Source of the DNA: Burkholderiaceae bacterium
GTDB lineage: Bacteria > Pseudomonadota > Gammaproteobacteria > Burkholderiales > Burkholderiaceae_B
DNA: 64,000 nucleotides
Assembly (NCBI GenBank): GCA_004322135.1
Contig: SCSG01000049.1
Span: forward strand, 1 to 64,000
Reading direction: 5' to 3'
In this document: positions 25,859 to 35,299 of the stretch, one piece after another
How positions within the stretch are numbered: position 1 is the stretch's first letter
Layout: every line of letters starts with the position of its first letter
Made by a program: the position numbers and the translations under genes
Notes under the pieces: generated by a model
Told to the model about the DNA's origin: nothing
What the model saw: the letters and a program-made list of their open reading frames with translations, nothing else
The model's database searches: none

Positions 25859-27636
25859 CACGGCAGCTTTACCTTGAAACGCTGAAGCGTTTTCAGCAGC
25901 GTCTCGTTGGTGGCATCCTTGCTGATGCCATCCTGCCAGATCTTCCTGGCTCTGTCGTGCCGGCCTAGTTTCCACAGCACCTCACCCAAATGCGCCGACA
26001 CTTCGGCGATAGGCATGGCGTTATAAGAACGCTGCAAATAGTCCAGCGCCGTCTGCAGATCATCCACCCGATAAAAGTACCAGCCGATGCTGTCCAGGAT
26101 GAAGGGGCTGTTGGGCTGCAAATCGAGAGCTTTTTCAAGCAGGTCATGGGCTTCGTCAAGGCGCACGTTCTGATCAGCCAGCGTATAGCCCAGCGCGTTA
26201 TAGGCGTCCGCATTGCCCGGATCAAGATCGATGACGCGCTTCATCATCTTTTCGAAGTCGTCGAATTTGCCCTGCCGTTCGTACAGCATGCCAAGATCGA
26301 ACTTGATTTCGGCTGTGTTGGGCAGCGCCTTGTCGGCCTTGACCAATACCTCGGTCGCCAGGTCAGTACGCCCCGCCTCGCGGTAAATGGCCGACAACGT
26401 CAGGGCCTTGACTGCCTGTTCATGGCGGCTTTGGGCCCGAAGCGCCTCAATAGTCTTGCGGGCCTGTGGAATATTGCCAAGGCGACCTTGCAGCACGGCC
26501 TGATGAATGCGGGCCTGAAAAACCAGCCCCGGGTCGTCAATGAGCCCCAGTTGGCGAATTGCCTCGTCCAATTTTTCCTGTTTTTCCGCGATCTTGACCA
26601 GCATCAGGCGTGCGTCCGACGTGTCGGCCATGGCATTGCTGGCCCGGTCATCAACCGACTGGCGGCGCTGCGTCTGTACGGAAATATATTCATTCAGCAG
26701 CGATTTGGCCTTCTCGTAGCGCGCTGCCTGATAATTGATCTCGGCCTCGGTATAAAGCAGGTCGAAATCTTCGGGGGAGGCCCGGACCATGCCCTGTACC
26801 AGTGCCAGCGCACCGTCGTAGTCCTTGCGATCCACGAGCCGGCTGGCAAGCAGCAACTGCAGCCTGCGTGCCTGCGGATGCTTATCGATGAAATCGTAGG
26901 CAGACTGAATGGCCTGACCCGGATCATCTTTGAGGCCGTACTCCAGAAGCCGCTGCGCGGCAGGCTCGGAATTGGGATCCATGGCCAGGACTTGGCGCGC
27001 CTCGTCGAGCGCCCGGGTCACATCGCCCGCGGCCCAGGCCGCGTCAGAAAGCGCCAGATGGGCTGCCGGCTCGGTGCGGACGGATTGGTCCAGCGCCTGA
27101 TCCAGGATCTCAAGCGCCACGGTCTTGTCGTTGAGCTTGCTGACGATGGCAAGGGCCTGGGCGATGGCGGCACTTTTATCGGTTGCCTTGGCAATGCGCT
27201 CGCGTAGCGTCAGGGCCATGCCGGTCGTCTGTCCGTTCGAGGCGGCAAGGGCCAGCGAACTGGCCACGGCTTCAGGGTCGCCGGGGGAAAGAAAAGCCCA
27301 CTCTTGAGCCGCCTGCTGCGCGCGGCGCATGTTATGGTCGGCGATGGATAACTGAAACGCCCTTTTTGCCAGACGCGGGTCGGACGTATCTTTGGCCAGG
27401 TCCAGATAGCTTTGGCTGGCCAGGCCGTAGTCGCTGCGCTGGGCCGCAATTTCGGCGGCCAGAATCCGGTACAGCAGCTCGCCAGTCAGGTTTACGATGG
27501 GGGGTTCGCCGGCTCGCAGACGAATCTGTTCAACAGGTTGGCCAGGATCGGACGCCGGAGCAGCAAGAACAGCCACAGGAAACTGCAGGCAGATACTAGA
27601 CAAGACTGCCAAAAATACAGAATTTGAAGGTTTCAT
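25858..27636 (-). CDS. TPR-repeat periplasmic or secreted protein upstream of lolB
   Basis: A 592-residue protein with an N-terminal signal peptide (MKPSNSVFLAVLSSICLQFP, cleavage near AAPA) and many degenerate tetratricopeptide repeats. The clearest lie between residues 430 and 560 (ALPNTAEIKFDLGMLYERQG, GNADAYNALGYTLAD). It is predicted to be an exported scaffold. It is translationally coupled to lolB, and homologues occupy the same place in related bacteria. That suggests a role in envelope assembly, but no function is established from sequence. Confidence 0.85.
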   Translation of the reverse strand: MKPSNSVFLAVLSSICLQFPVAVLAAPASDPGQPVEQIRLRAGEPPIVNLTGELLYRILAAEIAAQRSDYGLASQSYLDLAKDTSDPRLAKRAFQLSIADHNMRRAQQAAQEWAFLSPGDPEAVASSLALAASNGQTTGMALTLRERIAKATDKSAAIAQALAIVSKLNDKTVALEILDQALDQSVRTEPAAHLALSDAAWAAGDVTRALDEARQVLAMDPNSEPAAQRLLEYGLKDDPGQAIQSAYDFIDKHPQARRLQLLLASRLVDRKDYDGALALVQGMVRASPEDFDLLYTEAEINYQAARYEKAKSLLNEYISVQTQRRQSVDDRASNAMADTSDARLMLVKIAEKQEKLDEAIRQLGLIDDPGLVFQARIHQAVLQGRLGNIPQARKTIEALRAQSRHEQAVKALTLSAIYREAGRTDLATEVLVKADKALPNTAEIKFDLGMLYERQGKFDDFEKMMKRVIDLDPGNADAYNALGYTLADQNVRLDEAHDLLEKALDLQPNSPFILDSIGWYFYRVDDLQTALDYLQRSYNAMPIAEVSAHLGEVLWKLGRHDRARKIWQDGISKDATNETLLKTLQRFKVKLP

Positions 27637-27719
27637 TCATCAGGACCGTTACCGCGGCGCCCGGACAGCGCAACATGGCAAAATAACACAAAGTTCTTTT
27701 AGGATCTTAGCACCCCAAC

Positions 27720-28547
27720 ATGCCCGAATTGCCAGAAGTCGAAACCACTCGTCGCGGAATTGCGACGATTATGCCCGGACATGTGCTCAAACAGCTCATT
27801 GTGCACGAATCGCGCCTGCGATGGCCCATTCCAGCCAACCTGCCCGCCCAGGTTGAGGGGCAAACCGTGCAAAGCTGTGAACGGCGGGGGAAATACCTGC
27901 TGATCAACTTCCCGAACGGAACGATGATTATCCATTTGGGCATGTCCGGATCATTGCGGCGTGCCAGCCCCGGCGAAGAGCGGCGCAAGCACGACCACGT
28001 GGAATGGCTGTTCGACGATTCCCGGTTTCTGTTGCACGACCCACGCCGCTTTGGCGCCGTGCTATGGCATCCGGCCACGGACGGCCCCGTCCTGAAACAC
28101 CCGCTATTGGCCTCGCTTGGGCTCGAGCCCTTCGATCCCCTTTTTACCCCAGCCTGGCTGCACCAGCAACTGGCTGGCAAAACGGCGTCGATAAAGCAGG
28201 TTCTCCTGGCAGGCCGGATGGTGGTGGGCGTGGGCAACATCTATGCGTCCGAGTCGCTGTTTCGCGCGCGCATCTACCCCAGGACCCATGCGGGAAAACT
28301 TTCGCTCAAACGCTGCGAACTATTGACCGACGCCATTCGGGGAACACTAAACGATGCACTGGAATCTGGGGGCACCACACTACGCGACTACGTAAACGCC
28401 AACGGTCAGGCCGGCGCGTACTTCGAAATCCATGCCGACGTCTACGACAGGGAAAAGCAGGCCTGCCACGTTTGTGGAACCCCAATACGCAAGATCGTCC
28501 AGGGCCAGCGCGCTACCTATTACTGCCCCACGTGCCAGCGCCGATAG
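27720..28547 (+). CDS. mutM: Formamidopyrimidine-DNA glycosylase
   Basis: A 275-residue Fpg that removes 8-oxoguanine and cuts the strand by beta,delta-elimination. The N-terminus MPELPEVETTRRG supplies the catalytic proline and glutamate. A lysine in the RRGKYLL loop and the DPRRFGAVLW segment follow. A C-terminal zinc finger closes it (CHVCGTPIRKI and CPTCQRR). It is divergent from the TPR-lolB-ispE operon across an 83-base spacer, and converges on the next gene. Confidence 0.96.
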   Translation: MPELPEVETTRRGIATIMPGHVLKQLIVHESRLRWPIPANLPAQVEGQTVQSCERRGKYLLINFPNGTMIIHLGMSGSLRRASPGEERRKHDHVEWLFDDSRFLLHDPRRFGAVLWHPATDGPVLKHPLLASLGLEPFDPLFTPAWLHQQLAGKTASIKQVLLAGRMVVGVGNIYASESLFRARIYPRTHAGKLSLKRCELLTDAIRGTLNDALESGGTTLRDYVNANGQAGAYFEIHADVYDREKQACHVCGTPIRKIVQGQRATYYCPTCQRR

Positions 28548-28614
28548 CAACGCGTACCGCTAAACCACGCCCCGCCTGCAAAGTTTGACACGCCGCATGG
28601 CGAAGGCGCTAGAA

Positions 28615-30048
28615 TCACTTAGTCGAATTGGCCGAGCGGGACGCCAGAACCTTGCCTGGATTCATGATGTCGTTTGGATCCAGCGCGGCCTTGATACGCC
28701 GCATCAAGTCCATTTCGACCGGGTCTTTGTAACGCGGCAGCGCATCGCGCTTGAGCTGGCCCACCCCGTGTTCGGCGCTGATCGACCCCTCAAACGCATG
28801 CACGCTTTCATGCACAAGCTCGTAGACGTCGTACTGTTTACTTAACAACTGCTCTTCAGAGTAGCTGCCACGGGCCACGTTGTAATGCAGGTTGCCGTCG
28901 CCAAGGTGGCCGAAGGTAATGTGCTGGATCCCCGGAAAATGGGCCTGCAGCGATGCATCGGTTTTCTCGACAAACTCGGCCATGCGGGAAACAGGAATCG
29001 AGACGTCGTGCTTGATGCTTTTGCCAAGTGTTTTCTCGGCCAGTGGAATACTTTCACGTAAATGCCAAAGCGCCTTGCTTTGTGCAATATTTTCCGCAAT
29101 GACGGCATCCACCACCAGCCCGTCTTCTATTGCACCTCCTACAACCGTTTCAAAGCGGGCACGGGCGTGTTCTTCACTTTCACTATCGGATAGCTCGAGC
29201 AGGGCATACCACGGCAACCGCGCGGACTCGCCTTCGAAAGGAATGCGCTGCTGCGGATAGCACTGCACCACGGCATTCAGGCAGTCGCCCGCAATCAATT
29301 CAAACCCCGTAAGCAGCGAGCCAAAGCCCTTTCGTGCCGAGGACAACAGTGAAACCGCGTCAGTGATGGAGCGCAGCCCCGCAAGCGCCGTGCACTGCGC
29401 CACCGGCAGCGGGTAAAGCTTGACCGTCGCGGCGGTAATAATGCCTAGCGTACCTTCACTGCCTATGAAGAGGTCGCGCAGGTCGTAGCCGGTATTGTCC
29501 TTGCGCAGGCCGCGCAAGCCGTGCAGAATTTTGCCTTCGGCTGTGACGACTTCAATCCCAAGGACCAGCTCGCGCGTATTGCCGTAGCGCAATACCTGAG
29601 TGCCGCCCGCGTTGGTGGCCAGGTTGCCGCCGATGGTGCAACTGCCCTCGGCCGCCAGGCTCAATGGAAACAGACGATCCGCATCACGCGCCGCCTGCTG
29701 CACCATTTGCAAGATACAGCCGGCCTCGACCACCATGGTGTCGTTGTCGGTATCGATGCCACGCACACGGTTCAGGCGCCCAAGCGAAACCACCAGCGCC
29801 GTACCGCTGGAATCGGGTGTCGCCCCCCCACACAGACCGGTATTTCCGCCCTGTGGCACGACCGGCACCTTATTGGCGACACACCACTTGACGACATCCG
29901 CCACTTCCTGGACCGAACCGGGCCGAACCACGGCAATCGCCGTGCCGCTATAACGGCCACGCCAGTCAACCAAACTGGACTCGGCGTCCTTGCCAGTCAA
30001 TACATAGGGCTGGCCCAACATCTGTACCAGTTCATCCAGAAGCTTCAT
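28615..30048 (-). CDS. FAD-linked 2-hydroxyacid oxidoreductase (GlcD/D-lactate dehydrogenase family)
   Basis: A 477-residue flavoprotein with a PCMH FAD-binding domain (VPVVPQGGNTGLCGGATP and AAEGSCTIGGNLATNAGG). The C-terminal catalytic domain carries HITFGHLGDGNLHYNV and ISAEHGVGQLKR. The family oxidises D-2-hydroxy acids such as D-lactate, glycolate or D-2-hydroxyglutarate, usually feeding electrons to quinones or an electron carrier. No glcE or glcF is adjacent, so it acts alone or with unlinked partners. ATG 30048 has AAGG at a seven-base spacing; ATG 30054 is an alternative. Substrate uncertain. Confidence 0.88.
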   Translation of the reverse strand: MKLLDELVQMLGQPYVLTGKDAESSLVDWRGRYSGTAIAVVRPGSVQEVADVVKWCVANKVPVVPQGGNTGLCGGATPDSSGTALVVSLGRLNRVRGIDTDNDTMVVEAGCILQMVQQAARDADRLFPLSLAAEGSCTIGGNLATNAGGTQVLRYGNTRELVLGIEVVTAEGKILHGLRGLRKDNTGYDLRDLFIGSEGTLGIITAATVKLYPLPVAQCTALAGLRSITDAVSLLSSARKGFGSLLTGFELIAGDCLNAVVQCYPQQRIPFEGESARLPWYALLELSDSESEEHARARFETVVGGAIEDGLVVDAVIAENIAQSKALWHLRESIPLAEKTLGKSIKHDVSIPVSRMAEFVEKTDASLQAHFPGIQHITFGHLGDGNLHYNVARGSYSEEQLLSKQYDVYELVHESVHAFEGSISAEHGVGQLKRDALPRYKDPVEMDLMRRIKAALDPNDIMNPGKVLASRSANSTK

Positions 30049-30327
30049 CGTCATACCTTTTCAATGCCATCGACACGTGATGGCTTTCCTTCCACGACTT
30101 TTGCGAGGTGGCGACATTCATTTTAGCCGGCCTTTACGCGAAGCATGAAACATGCGCCAGGGCCTGCTCGAAGGCCGAAGCCACCCCGTTGGCGATGCAG
30201 GATTCAACGACGCCTATACAATAAGCGAAGCCAGAGCGCGCCAGTCGAACACACCGCGAACACACGTGCAGTGCAACGCGCCGCCACGCGCTCCTACGCT
30301 CCAGGCCAAATTTCTGAAGGATGTAAC

Positions 30328-31719
30328 GTGACCCTGTCCAACCCGCTACCCGACGCGGTTTTCAAAGCGTATGACATACGTGGAACCGTACCCGAACAAC
30401 TGAATCCCGAGTTTGCCCACCGACTGGGACTCGCGCTGGCACAACGCGCGCGCACAGAGGGCATCACTGCGCTGGTCGTCGGATACGACGGGCGGCTGAG
30501 CAGCCCAGACCTGGCACAGGCGCTGCAAGACGGGATCATGGCCGGCGGCATCAACACCATCGACATCGGCATGGTGCCGACTCCACTGGTTTATTTCGCG
30601 ACTCACGTAAAGAAAACCGGCTCGGGCATTGCCATTACCGGCAGCCACAACCCGCCCCAATACAATGGCTTCAAAATGATGATGGGCGGAAAAACACTAT
30701 TTGGCGCGGGCGTGCAGGCGTTGAAAGACGTCATGCGCACGGTTTCCGCACCCGCGGGAACAACGCGCGGCACACGCACGCGTGTTGACGTGATCAACGA
30801 CTATATCCAACGCATCGTCTCCGATGTGAAGTTGGCACGCCCGCTCAGGATTGCCATCGACTGCGGCAACGGCGTAGGCGGAACCGTTGCCCCACAGCTG
30901 TTCGAGACCATGGGATGCCAGGTCACCCAGCTTTTCTGCGATGTGGATGGTCAATTTCCCAACCACCATCCCGACCCCGCCGACCCCCACAACCTGCAGG
31001 ACCTCATCCGCTGCGTCACGACCGGCGACTACGACCTGGGGCTGGCGTTCGACGGCGACGCCGACCGCCTGGGGGTCGTGACCAAATCCGGGCAGATCAT
31101 CTGGCCGGATCGCCAACTAATTCTCTACGCGCGCGACGTATTGCGGCGTGTGCCCGGTGGCACCGTCATTTTCGACGTTAAATGCAGCCGCCACGTGGCG
31201 CGGTCCGTTTCCAAAGCGGGCGGCAAGCCGCTTATGTGGAAAACCGGACATTCCATGATTAAAACCAAACTTGCCGAAACCGGAGCCGCGCTGGCGGGCG
31301 AGATGAGCGGCCATACGTTCTTCAACGAACGCTGGTACGGCTTCGACGATGGTTTATACACCGGAGCGCGGCTGCTTGAAATCCTGTCGCGCAGCGACGA
31401 CCCCTCGGCCGAGCTCGAGGCCCTGCCACAAGGCGTTTCCACCCCGGAAATCAAACTGGAAATGCAGGAAGGCGAGCCACACGCGCTGATCAAGCGGCTA
31501 CAGGAAGAAGGCAAATTCCCATCGGCGGAAAGCCTCATCACGATTGACGGCGTGCGGGCCGAGTATCACGACGGGTTCGGACTGGCGCGGGCGTCGAACA
31601 CCACACCCGTCGTCGTCCTGCGATTTGAAGGCGATACCCCCGAGGCGCTGGCACGCATACAACGCGAGTTCCACTCGGCGCTGAATGACCTGGCCCCACA
31701 GGCCAAACTGCCATTCTAA
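30328..31719 (+). CDS. Phosphomannomutase/phosphoglucomutase (AlgC/ManB-like)
   Basis: A 463-residue alpha-D-phosphohexomutase interconverting hexose 1- and 6-phosphates for sugar-nucleotide synthesis. The phosphoserine is S106 in ITGSHNPP, the metal loop is DGDADR (D242, D244, D246), and the sugar-binding motif GEMSGH is near residue 330. I chose GTG 30328 because GAAGGA lies upstream and the protein then has the usual length; the longer frame from 30145 is unsupported. It converges on the glycan operon. It may supply precursors for that glycan or the LPS core. Confidence 0.93.
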   Translation: MTLSNPLPDAVFKAYDIRGTVPEQLNPEFAHRLGLALAQRARTEGITALVVGYDGRLSSPDLAQALQDGIMAGGINTIDIGMVPTPLVYFATHVKKTGSGIAITGSHNPPQYNGFKMMMGGKTLFGAGVQALKDVMRTVSAPAGTTRGTRTRVDVINDYIQRIVSDVKLARPLRIAIDCGNGVGGTVAPQLFETMGCQVTQLFCDVDGQFPNHHPDPADPHNLQDLIRCVTTGDYDLGLAFDGDADRLGVVTKSGQIIWPDRQLILYARDVLRRVPGGTVIFDVKCSRHVARSVSKAGGKPLMWKTGHSMIKTKLAETGAALAGEMSGHTFFNERWYGFDDGLYTGARLLEILSRSDDPSAELEALPQGVSTPEIKLEMQEGEPHALIKRLQEEGKFPSAESLITIDGVRAEYHDGFGLARASNTTPVVVLRFEGDTPEALARIQREFHSALNDLAPQAKLPF

Positions 31720-31728
31720 TAGCGCCGG

Positions 31729-34155
31729 CTACGCGTGCCCGGTACCCCGCCCCGAGGACAAAGTTTCGTACAGTTCCAGATGCCGGCGCACAACCAGCCG
31801 GACATCGAACTCGCGCTCGGCCAAGTTGCGCCCGGCGGCGCCCATCCCCTGGCGCCGCGGCGCGTCTTCAGCCAACTGCCGAACGGCAAGTGCCAGAGCC
31901 GACGAATCCTGCGCCGGCACCAGCACACCAGTAACGCCAGGCTCAATGGCATCGCGGCAGCCCGGAACGTCCGTCGTCACCACGGCCCGACCGCAAGCGG
32001 CCGCTTCGATCAGCGATTTGGGCAAGCCCTCGCGATAAGAAGGCAGGACAACCACGTGTGAACGCTGATACAGTGCCGCAACGTCGGCCTGCTCGCCCAG
32101 ACACTCCACCGCCCCTTCACGCTCCCACACGGCCACGTCTTCCTGAGTGACGCTGGCCGGATTGCCCGGATCGGGGCTACCCGCCAATACCCAGCGTACC
32201 CCGCCACCCAGCGCCGCCGATTCTTTGGCGGCTGCGGCAAATTCCCGCACACCCTTGTCACGCAACAGTCGCGAGGCCATGACGGCGACGGGCTCGCCTG
32301 CGGGCTCGGGCACAACGCTGAATTGCTGCAGATCGACACCCGAGCCGCGTATCATCACCACCTGTTCCGGACGCACGACACGCTCCATCGCCAGCAAATC
32401 ACGATCATTCCCGTTCTGGAAAATCACCCGGCTATTCGCATGGCCCAACGCAAGGCGATACAGCGTGACGGTCACCCAGCGCAAGAGGTCAAAGCCCGCC
32501 TTGCGCCGCGTGAAAATAAAGCCCAGCCCCGACACGGCCGCCACGTAGGCCGGCACGCCAGCCAGCCTTGCCGCAATGCCGCCATACAACACCGGCTTGA
32601 TGGTGACCGCGTGGACCACGTCCGGTCGCAGACGACGGTACAAGCGCCACAAGGCAAACAGGCTGCGCAATTCCTGCCGCGGATTCTTGCCACTACGCGT
32701 CATGGGAATGACATGATGCACGAAGCCATGCTCTTGTATGACTCGCACCGCTGCGCCATCCATCGTGGCAACATGCACGGCATAGCCGGCCTGCGCGGCG
32801 CCCAGCGCAATCGGAAGCCGATGCGACAGAAAGAACGCGGGATTGTTTACAACGAACAACAGGATTTTCTTGCCGGCACCACCATGACCTTGCTCATTCG
32901 CAAAAAGCGCGCCCTGCACCGGGACCGGCGCTTGCGTCGCATCTTGCGGCGTTCGAGACGCTGCCTGCGTGGTTACCATCACGCTTTCGCGCCCTGCGAA
33001 CTCGCGGGCCAGCCTGCGCCACACGGCATCGTAGGCCTTTACCATGGCCGGCAAATCGTACAACCGGCTTATGCGTTCGCGCCCTCGCCGCAACCGGGCC
33101 TCCAGGTTGGACGTACCCAATTCGGCCAGCGCTTCGTCCATGGCGCGCGCCAACGCTTCAGCGTTCTGCGGTGGGGCCACCCAGCCCTCATCCCCCACGA
33201 TCAGCGCCGCGTCGCCAACGTCCGTGACCACGCACGCAACGCCGGTCGCCATGGCCTCGGCCACAACGTTCGGAAAGCCCTCGGCACAACTGGACAATAC
33301 ATGGACATCCAGCGCGTTCATGACGTCCGGCACGTCATCACGCATTCCCAGCAAAACGACCTTGTCACGCACACCGAACCTATCCACCAACGCCATAAGC
33401 CCGTGATTTTCCGCCGTCATGCCAAAGCCAACCAGCACGCAGCGCATATCGGCATGCCGCGCCGTACAGCGCGCAAAAGCGTCCAGCAGATTGGCGTGGT
33501 CTTTCAGCGGGTTCCAGCGTGCCACGCTGCCAATCACCCGCGTCGTCGGCGACACCCCCCACTGATCGCGCCATCGCTCCCTTGCCGCCGGGCTGGGCTG
33601 CCAGCACGACAAGTCATAGCCATTGGGAATAACCTGCATCCGGTCCGCCCTGTAGCCCCAGGCCTGATGACGTCTGGCCGCCTCTTCAGCGCACACCACA
33701 ATGACCGCGGGCACGAGGCCAGAAAGTCGCGCACACGCCCACGCCACCGCTCGCGCAACAACGCTGCTACGCTTCAGATTGACGCCCGAATTACGCACAC
33801 CCCACGACACCGCCCGTACCCCCGCAAGACGCGCAACCGCTCCGCCTATGAGGTCGGCGTGGTACATCCAGGTTTGAACCACGTCGGGCGTCAGCGCGCG
33901 CAAAAGGCGATACAGGCGCCACAAGCCCGAAATCGACAGGCGGCCCGAAGGCATGCCCAGCGTACGAACGGCAACCCCCGCTGCACGCAGCCTGGGTCCA
34001 AACACCCCTTCGTCCGTCATGGAAATAACGGTGCACCGGTTGCGCTGTTCAGGGGATGTGGCCAGACGGAGCAAAACGGTTTCCGCGCCACCTTGGCCCA
34101 GACCGGAAATAATATGCACAACGTGCAAGGGAACCTCTGAAGACACCTCAGTCAT
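31729..34155 (-). CDS. Tandem fusion of two GT4-family glycosyltransferases (808 aa)
   Basis: Two complete GT-B fold enzymes are fused. The first covers about residues 10-388, begins LHVVHIISGLGQGGAE, and has the EX7E pair E292/E300 in AEGFPNVVAEA. A 40-residue Gln/Thr/Pro-rich linker follows. The second covers about 430-800, begins ILLFVVNNPAFFLSHRLPIA (WbpZ/PglA-like), and has E709/E717 in REGLPKSLIEA. Each copy normally transfers one sugar from a nucleotide donor to a lipid-linked glycan at the inner membrane. ATG 34155 overlaps the preceding stop by eight bases. Internal restart at Met393 could also make the second enzyme alone. It is the last gene of the glycan operon. Confidence 0.88.
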   Translation of the reverse strand: MTEVSSEVPLHVVHIISGLGQGGAETVLLRLATSPEQRNRCTVISMTDEGVFGPRLRAAGVAVRTLGMPSGRLSISGLWRLYRLLRALTPDVVQTWMYHADLIGGAVARLAGVRAVSWGVRNSGVNLKRSSVVARAVAWACARLSGLVPAVIVVCAEEAARRHQAWGYRADRMQVIPNGYDLSCWQPSPAARERWRDQWGVSPTTRVIGSVARWNPLKDHANLLDAFARCTARHADMRCVLVGFGMTAENHGLMALVDRFGVRDKVVLLGMRDDVPDVMNALDVHVLSSCAEGFPNVVAEAMATGVACVVTDVGDAALIVGDEGWVAPPQNAEALARAMDEALAELGTSNLEARLRRGRERISRLYDLPAMVKAYDAVWRRLAREFAGRESVMVTTQAASRTPQDATQAPVPVQGALFANEQGHGGAGKKILLFVVNNPAFFLSHRLPIALGAAQAGYAVHVATMDGAAVRVIQEHGFVHHVIPMTRSGKNPRQELRSLFALWRLYRRLRPDVVHAVTIKPVLYGGIAARLAGVPAYVAAVSGLGFIFTRRKAGFDLLRWVTVTLYRLALGHANSRVIFQNGNDRDLLAMERVVRPEQVVMIRGSGVDLQQFSVVPEPAGEPVAVMASRLLRDKGVREFAAAAKESAALGGGVRWVLAGSPDPGNPASVTQEDVAVWEREGAVECLGEQADVAALYQRSHVVVLPSYREGLPKSLIEAAACGRAVVTTDVPGCRDAIEPGVTGVLVPAQDSSALALAVRQLAEDAPRRQGMGAAGRNLAEREFDVRLVVRRHLELYETLSSGRGTGHA

Positions 34156-35299
34156 GGTGGGCCCCGACGTCTTTGCACGCGGCCGGGCTCGCACCAGCCA
34201 TCACCATCAACGCGTCCCAGGCTTCCAATACCACGGGCAAGGCGTAGCGCCGCCGCACCGACTCGGCGGCACTGCGTGCCAGGACAGCGCGAAGCGCGGC
34301 ATCGCCCAGCAAACGATCCAGCCCTTCAAGTAACGCCCCTTCATCGCCCGCAGGCACCAGCAAGGCGTCGGTGCCGTCGCGCGTTATTTCACGCGGGCCG
34401 CTCGGGCAATCGAACGTAATGCACGCAAGGCCCAGCGCCATGGCTTCCAGCAGCACATTCGGAAATCCTTCAACCGCCGAAGTCAACACGAAAGCCTGTG
34501 CGCGGGAAAGCTCGTCCCACGGATTCTCGGTGCGCCCGGGCAGCGTTACGCGCGCCGCGAGGCCCGCCTGCGCGACCTGCTCTTCCAGTTGCGCACGCAA
34601 GGGGCCTTCGCCCCAGATGACAAGATCCCAATCCGCATGCCGTGCCGCAACACCTGCGAAGGCACGGACCAGGATATTGAATTGCTTGTCAGGCACAAGG
34701 CGCCCCATGGCAACCAGTTTGCGCCGACCTTCCCGCCCGGGCGAACCGGTGGTGGTGGGGGCATCGAGCAATGCGGGCGGCAACGGATTGGCAATGACCT
34801 GCAGGCAGCGAATGCCGGGCACCATGCTCTTGAACGCCGCCACACTGGCCTGCGCCTGCACCGTCACGACATTCGCTCTGGGGTAAGTCCAACGCCTCAA
34901 CGCCCGCAACACCGCGCCGCTGCTCGCACTCACGGCCGGGTTGGTGCGCTCGCACACAATGATGGGTACCTTCATCCCCCACAAACCAAGCAGGGCCATG
35001 ACGTTGACGTTGGTCAGAAACGATATGACCAGATCCGGCCTGGCCTCGCGCACCAGACGCCGCAACGCCAGCAGCTTGGCCGCGGCGGCCAACGGGCGCC
35101 CCCGGGCAGTCCCCATCCTGTCGACGAGCCAGACAAAATCCACCCCATCGGTCAGAGGATAAAAACTTGGCTTCTTCTGCGTGAACGTGGCGACCAGTGT
35201 CACCTCATCGCCACGCCGCGCCCAGGCGTTGACCAGCGTGGCTGCCACACGCTCGGCCCCACCGGCGTTCATGGAACTGACCAGGAAGACGATCTTCAC
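34148..35299 (-). CDS. GT4-family glycosyltransferase (O-antigen/glycan type)
   Basis: A 383-residue GT-B enzyme beginning MKIVFLVSSMNAGGAERVA. A CERTNP motif, a central MGRLVPDKQFNILV donor-domain start, and the EX7E motif in SAVEGFPNVLLEAMALG follow. This subfamily (PglJ/PglH and WbpT-like) often transfers HexNAc or uronic acid residues. The start is GTG 35299, overlapping the asnB-like stop as GTGA. It is one of four glycosyltransferase modules in the operon. Donor and linkage are not deducible. Confidence 0.9.
   Translation of the reverse strand: MKIVFLVSSMNAGGAERVAATLVNAWARRGDEVTLVATFTQKKPSFYPLTDGVDFVWLVDRMGTARGRPLAAAAKLLALRRLVREARPDLVISFLTNVNVMALLGLWGMKVPIIVCERTNPAVSASSGAVLRALRRWTYPRANVVTVQAQASVAAFKSMVPGIRCLQVIANPLPPALLDAPTTTGSPGREGRRKLVAMGRLVPDKQFNILVRAFAGVAARHADWDLVIWGEGPLRAQLEEQVAQAGLAARVTLPGRTENPWDELSRAQAFVLTSAVEGFPNVLLEAMALGLACITFDCPSGPREITRDGTDALLVPAGDEGALLEGLDRLLGDAALRAVLARSAAESVRRRYALPVVLEAWDALMVMAGASPAACKDVGAHHD

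Noticed and set aside
25990-27207. Plus-strand frame of 405 codons
   Set aside because: Antisense to the TPR gene, which has a signal peptide and repeats and is coupled to lolB.
32323-34140. Long plus-strand open frame of 605 codons
   Set aside because: It is antisense to the fused glycosyltransferase, whose sequence carries clear family motifs; the antisense product is low-complexity His/Arg/Gln-rich, as expected for a GC-rich shadow.
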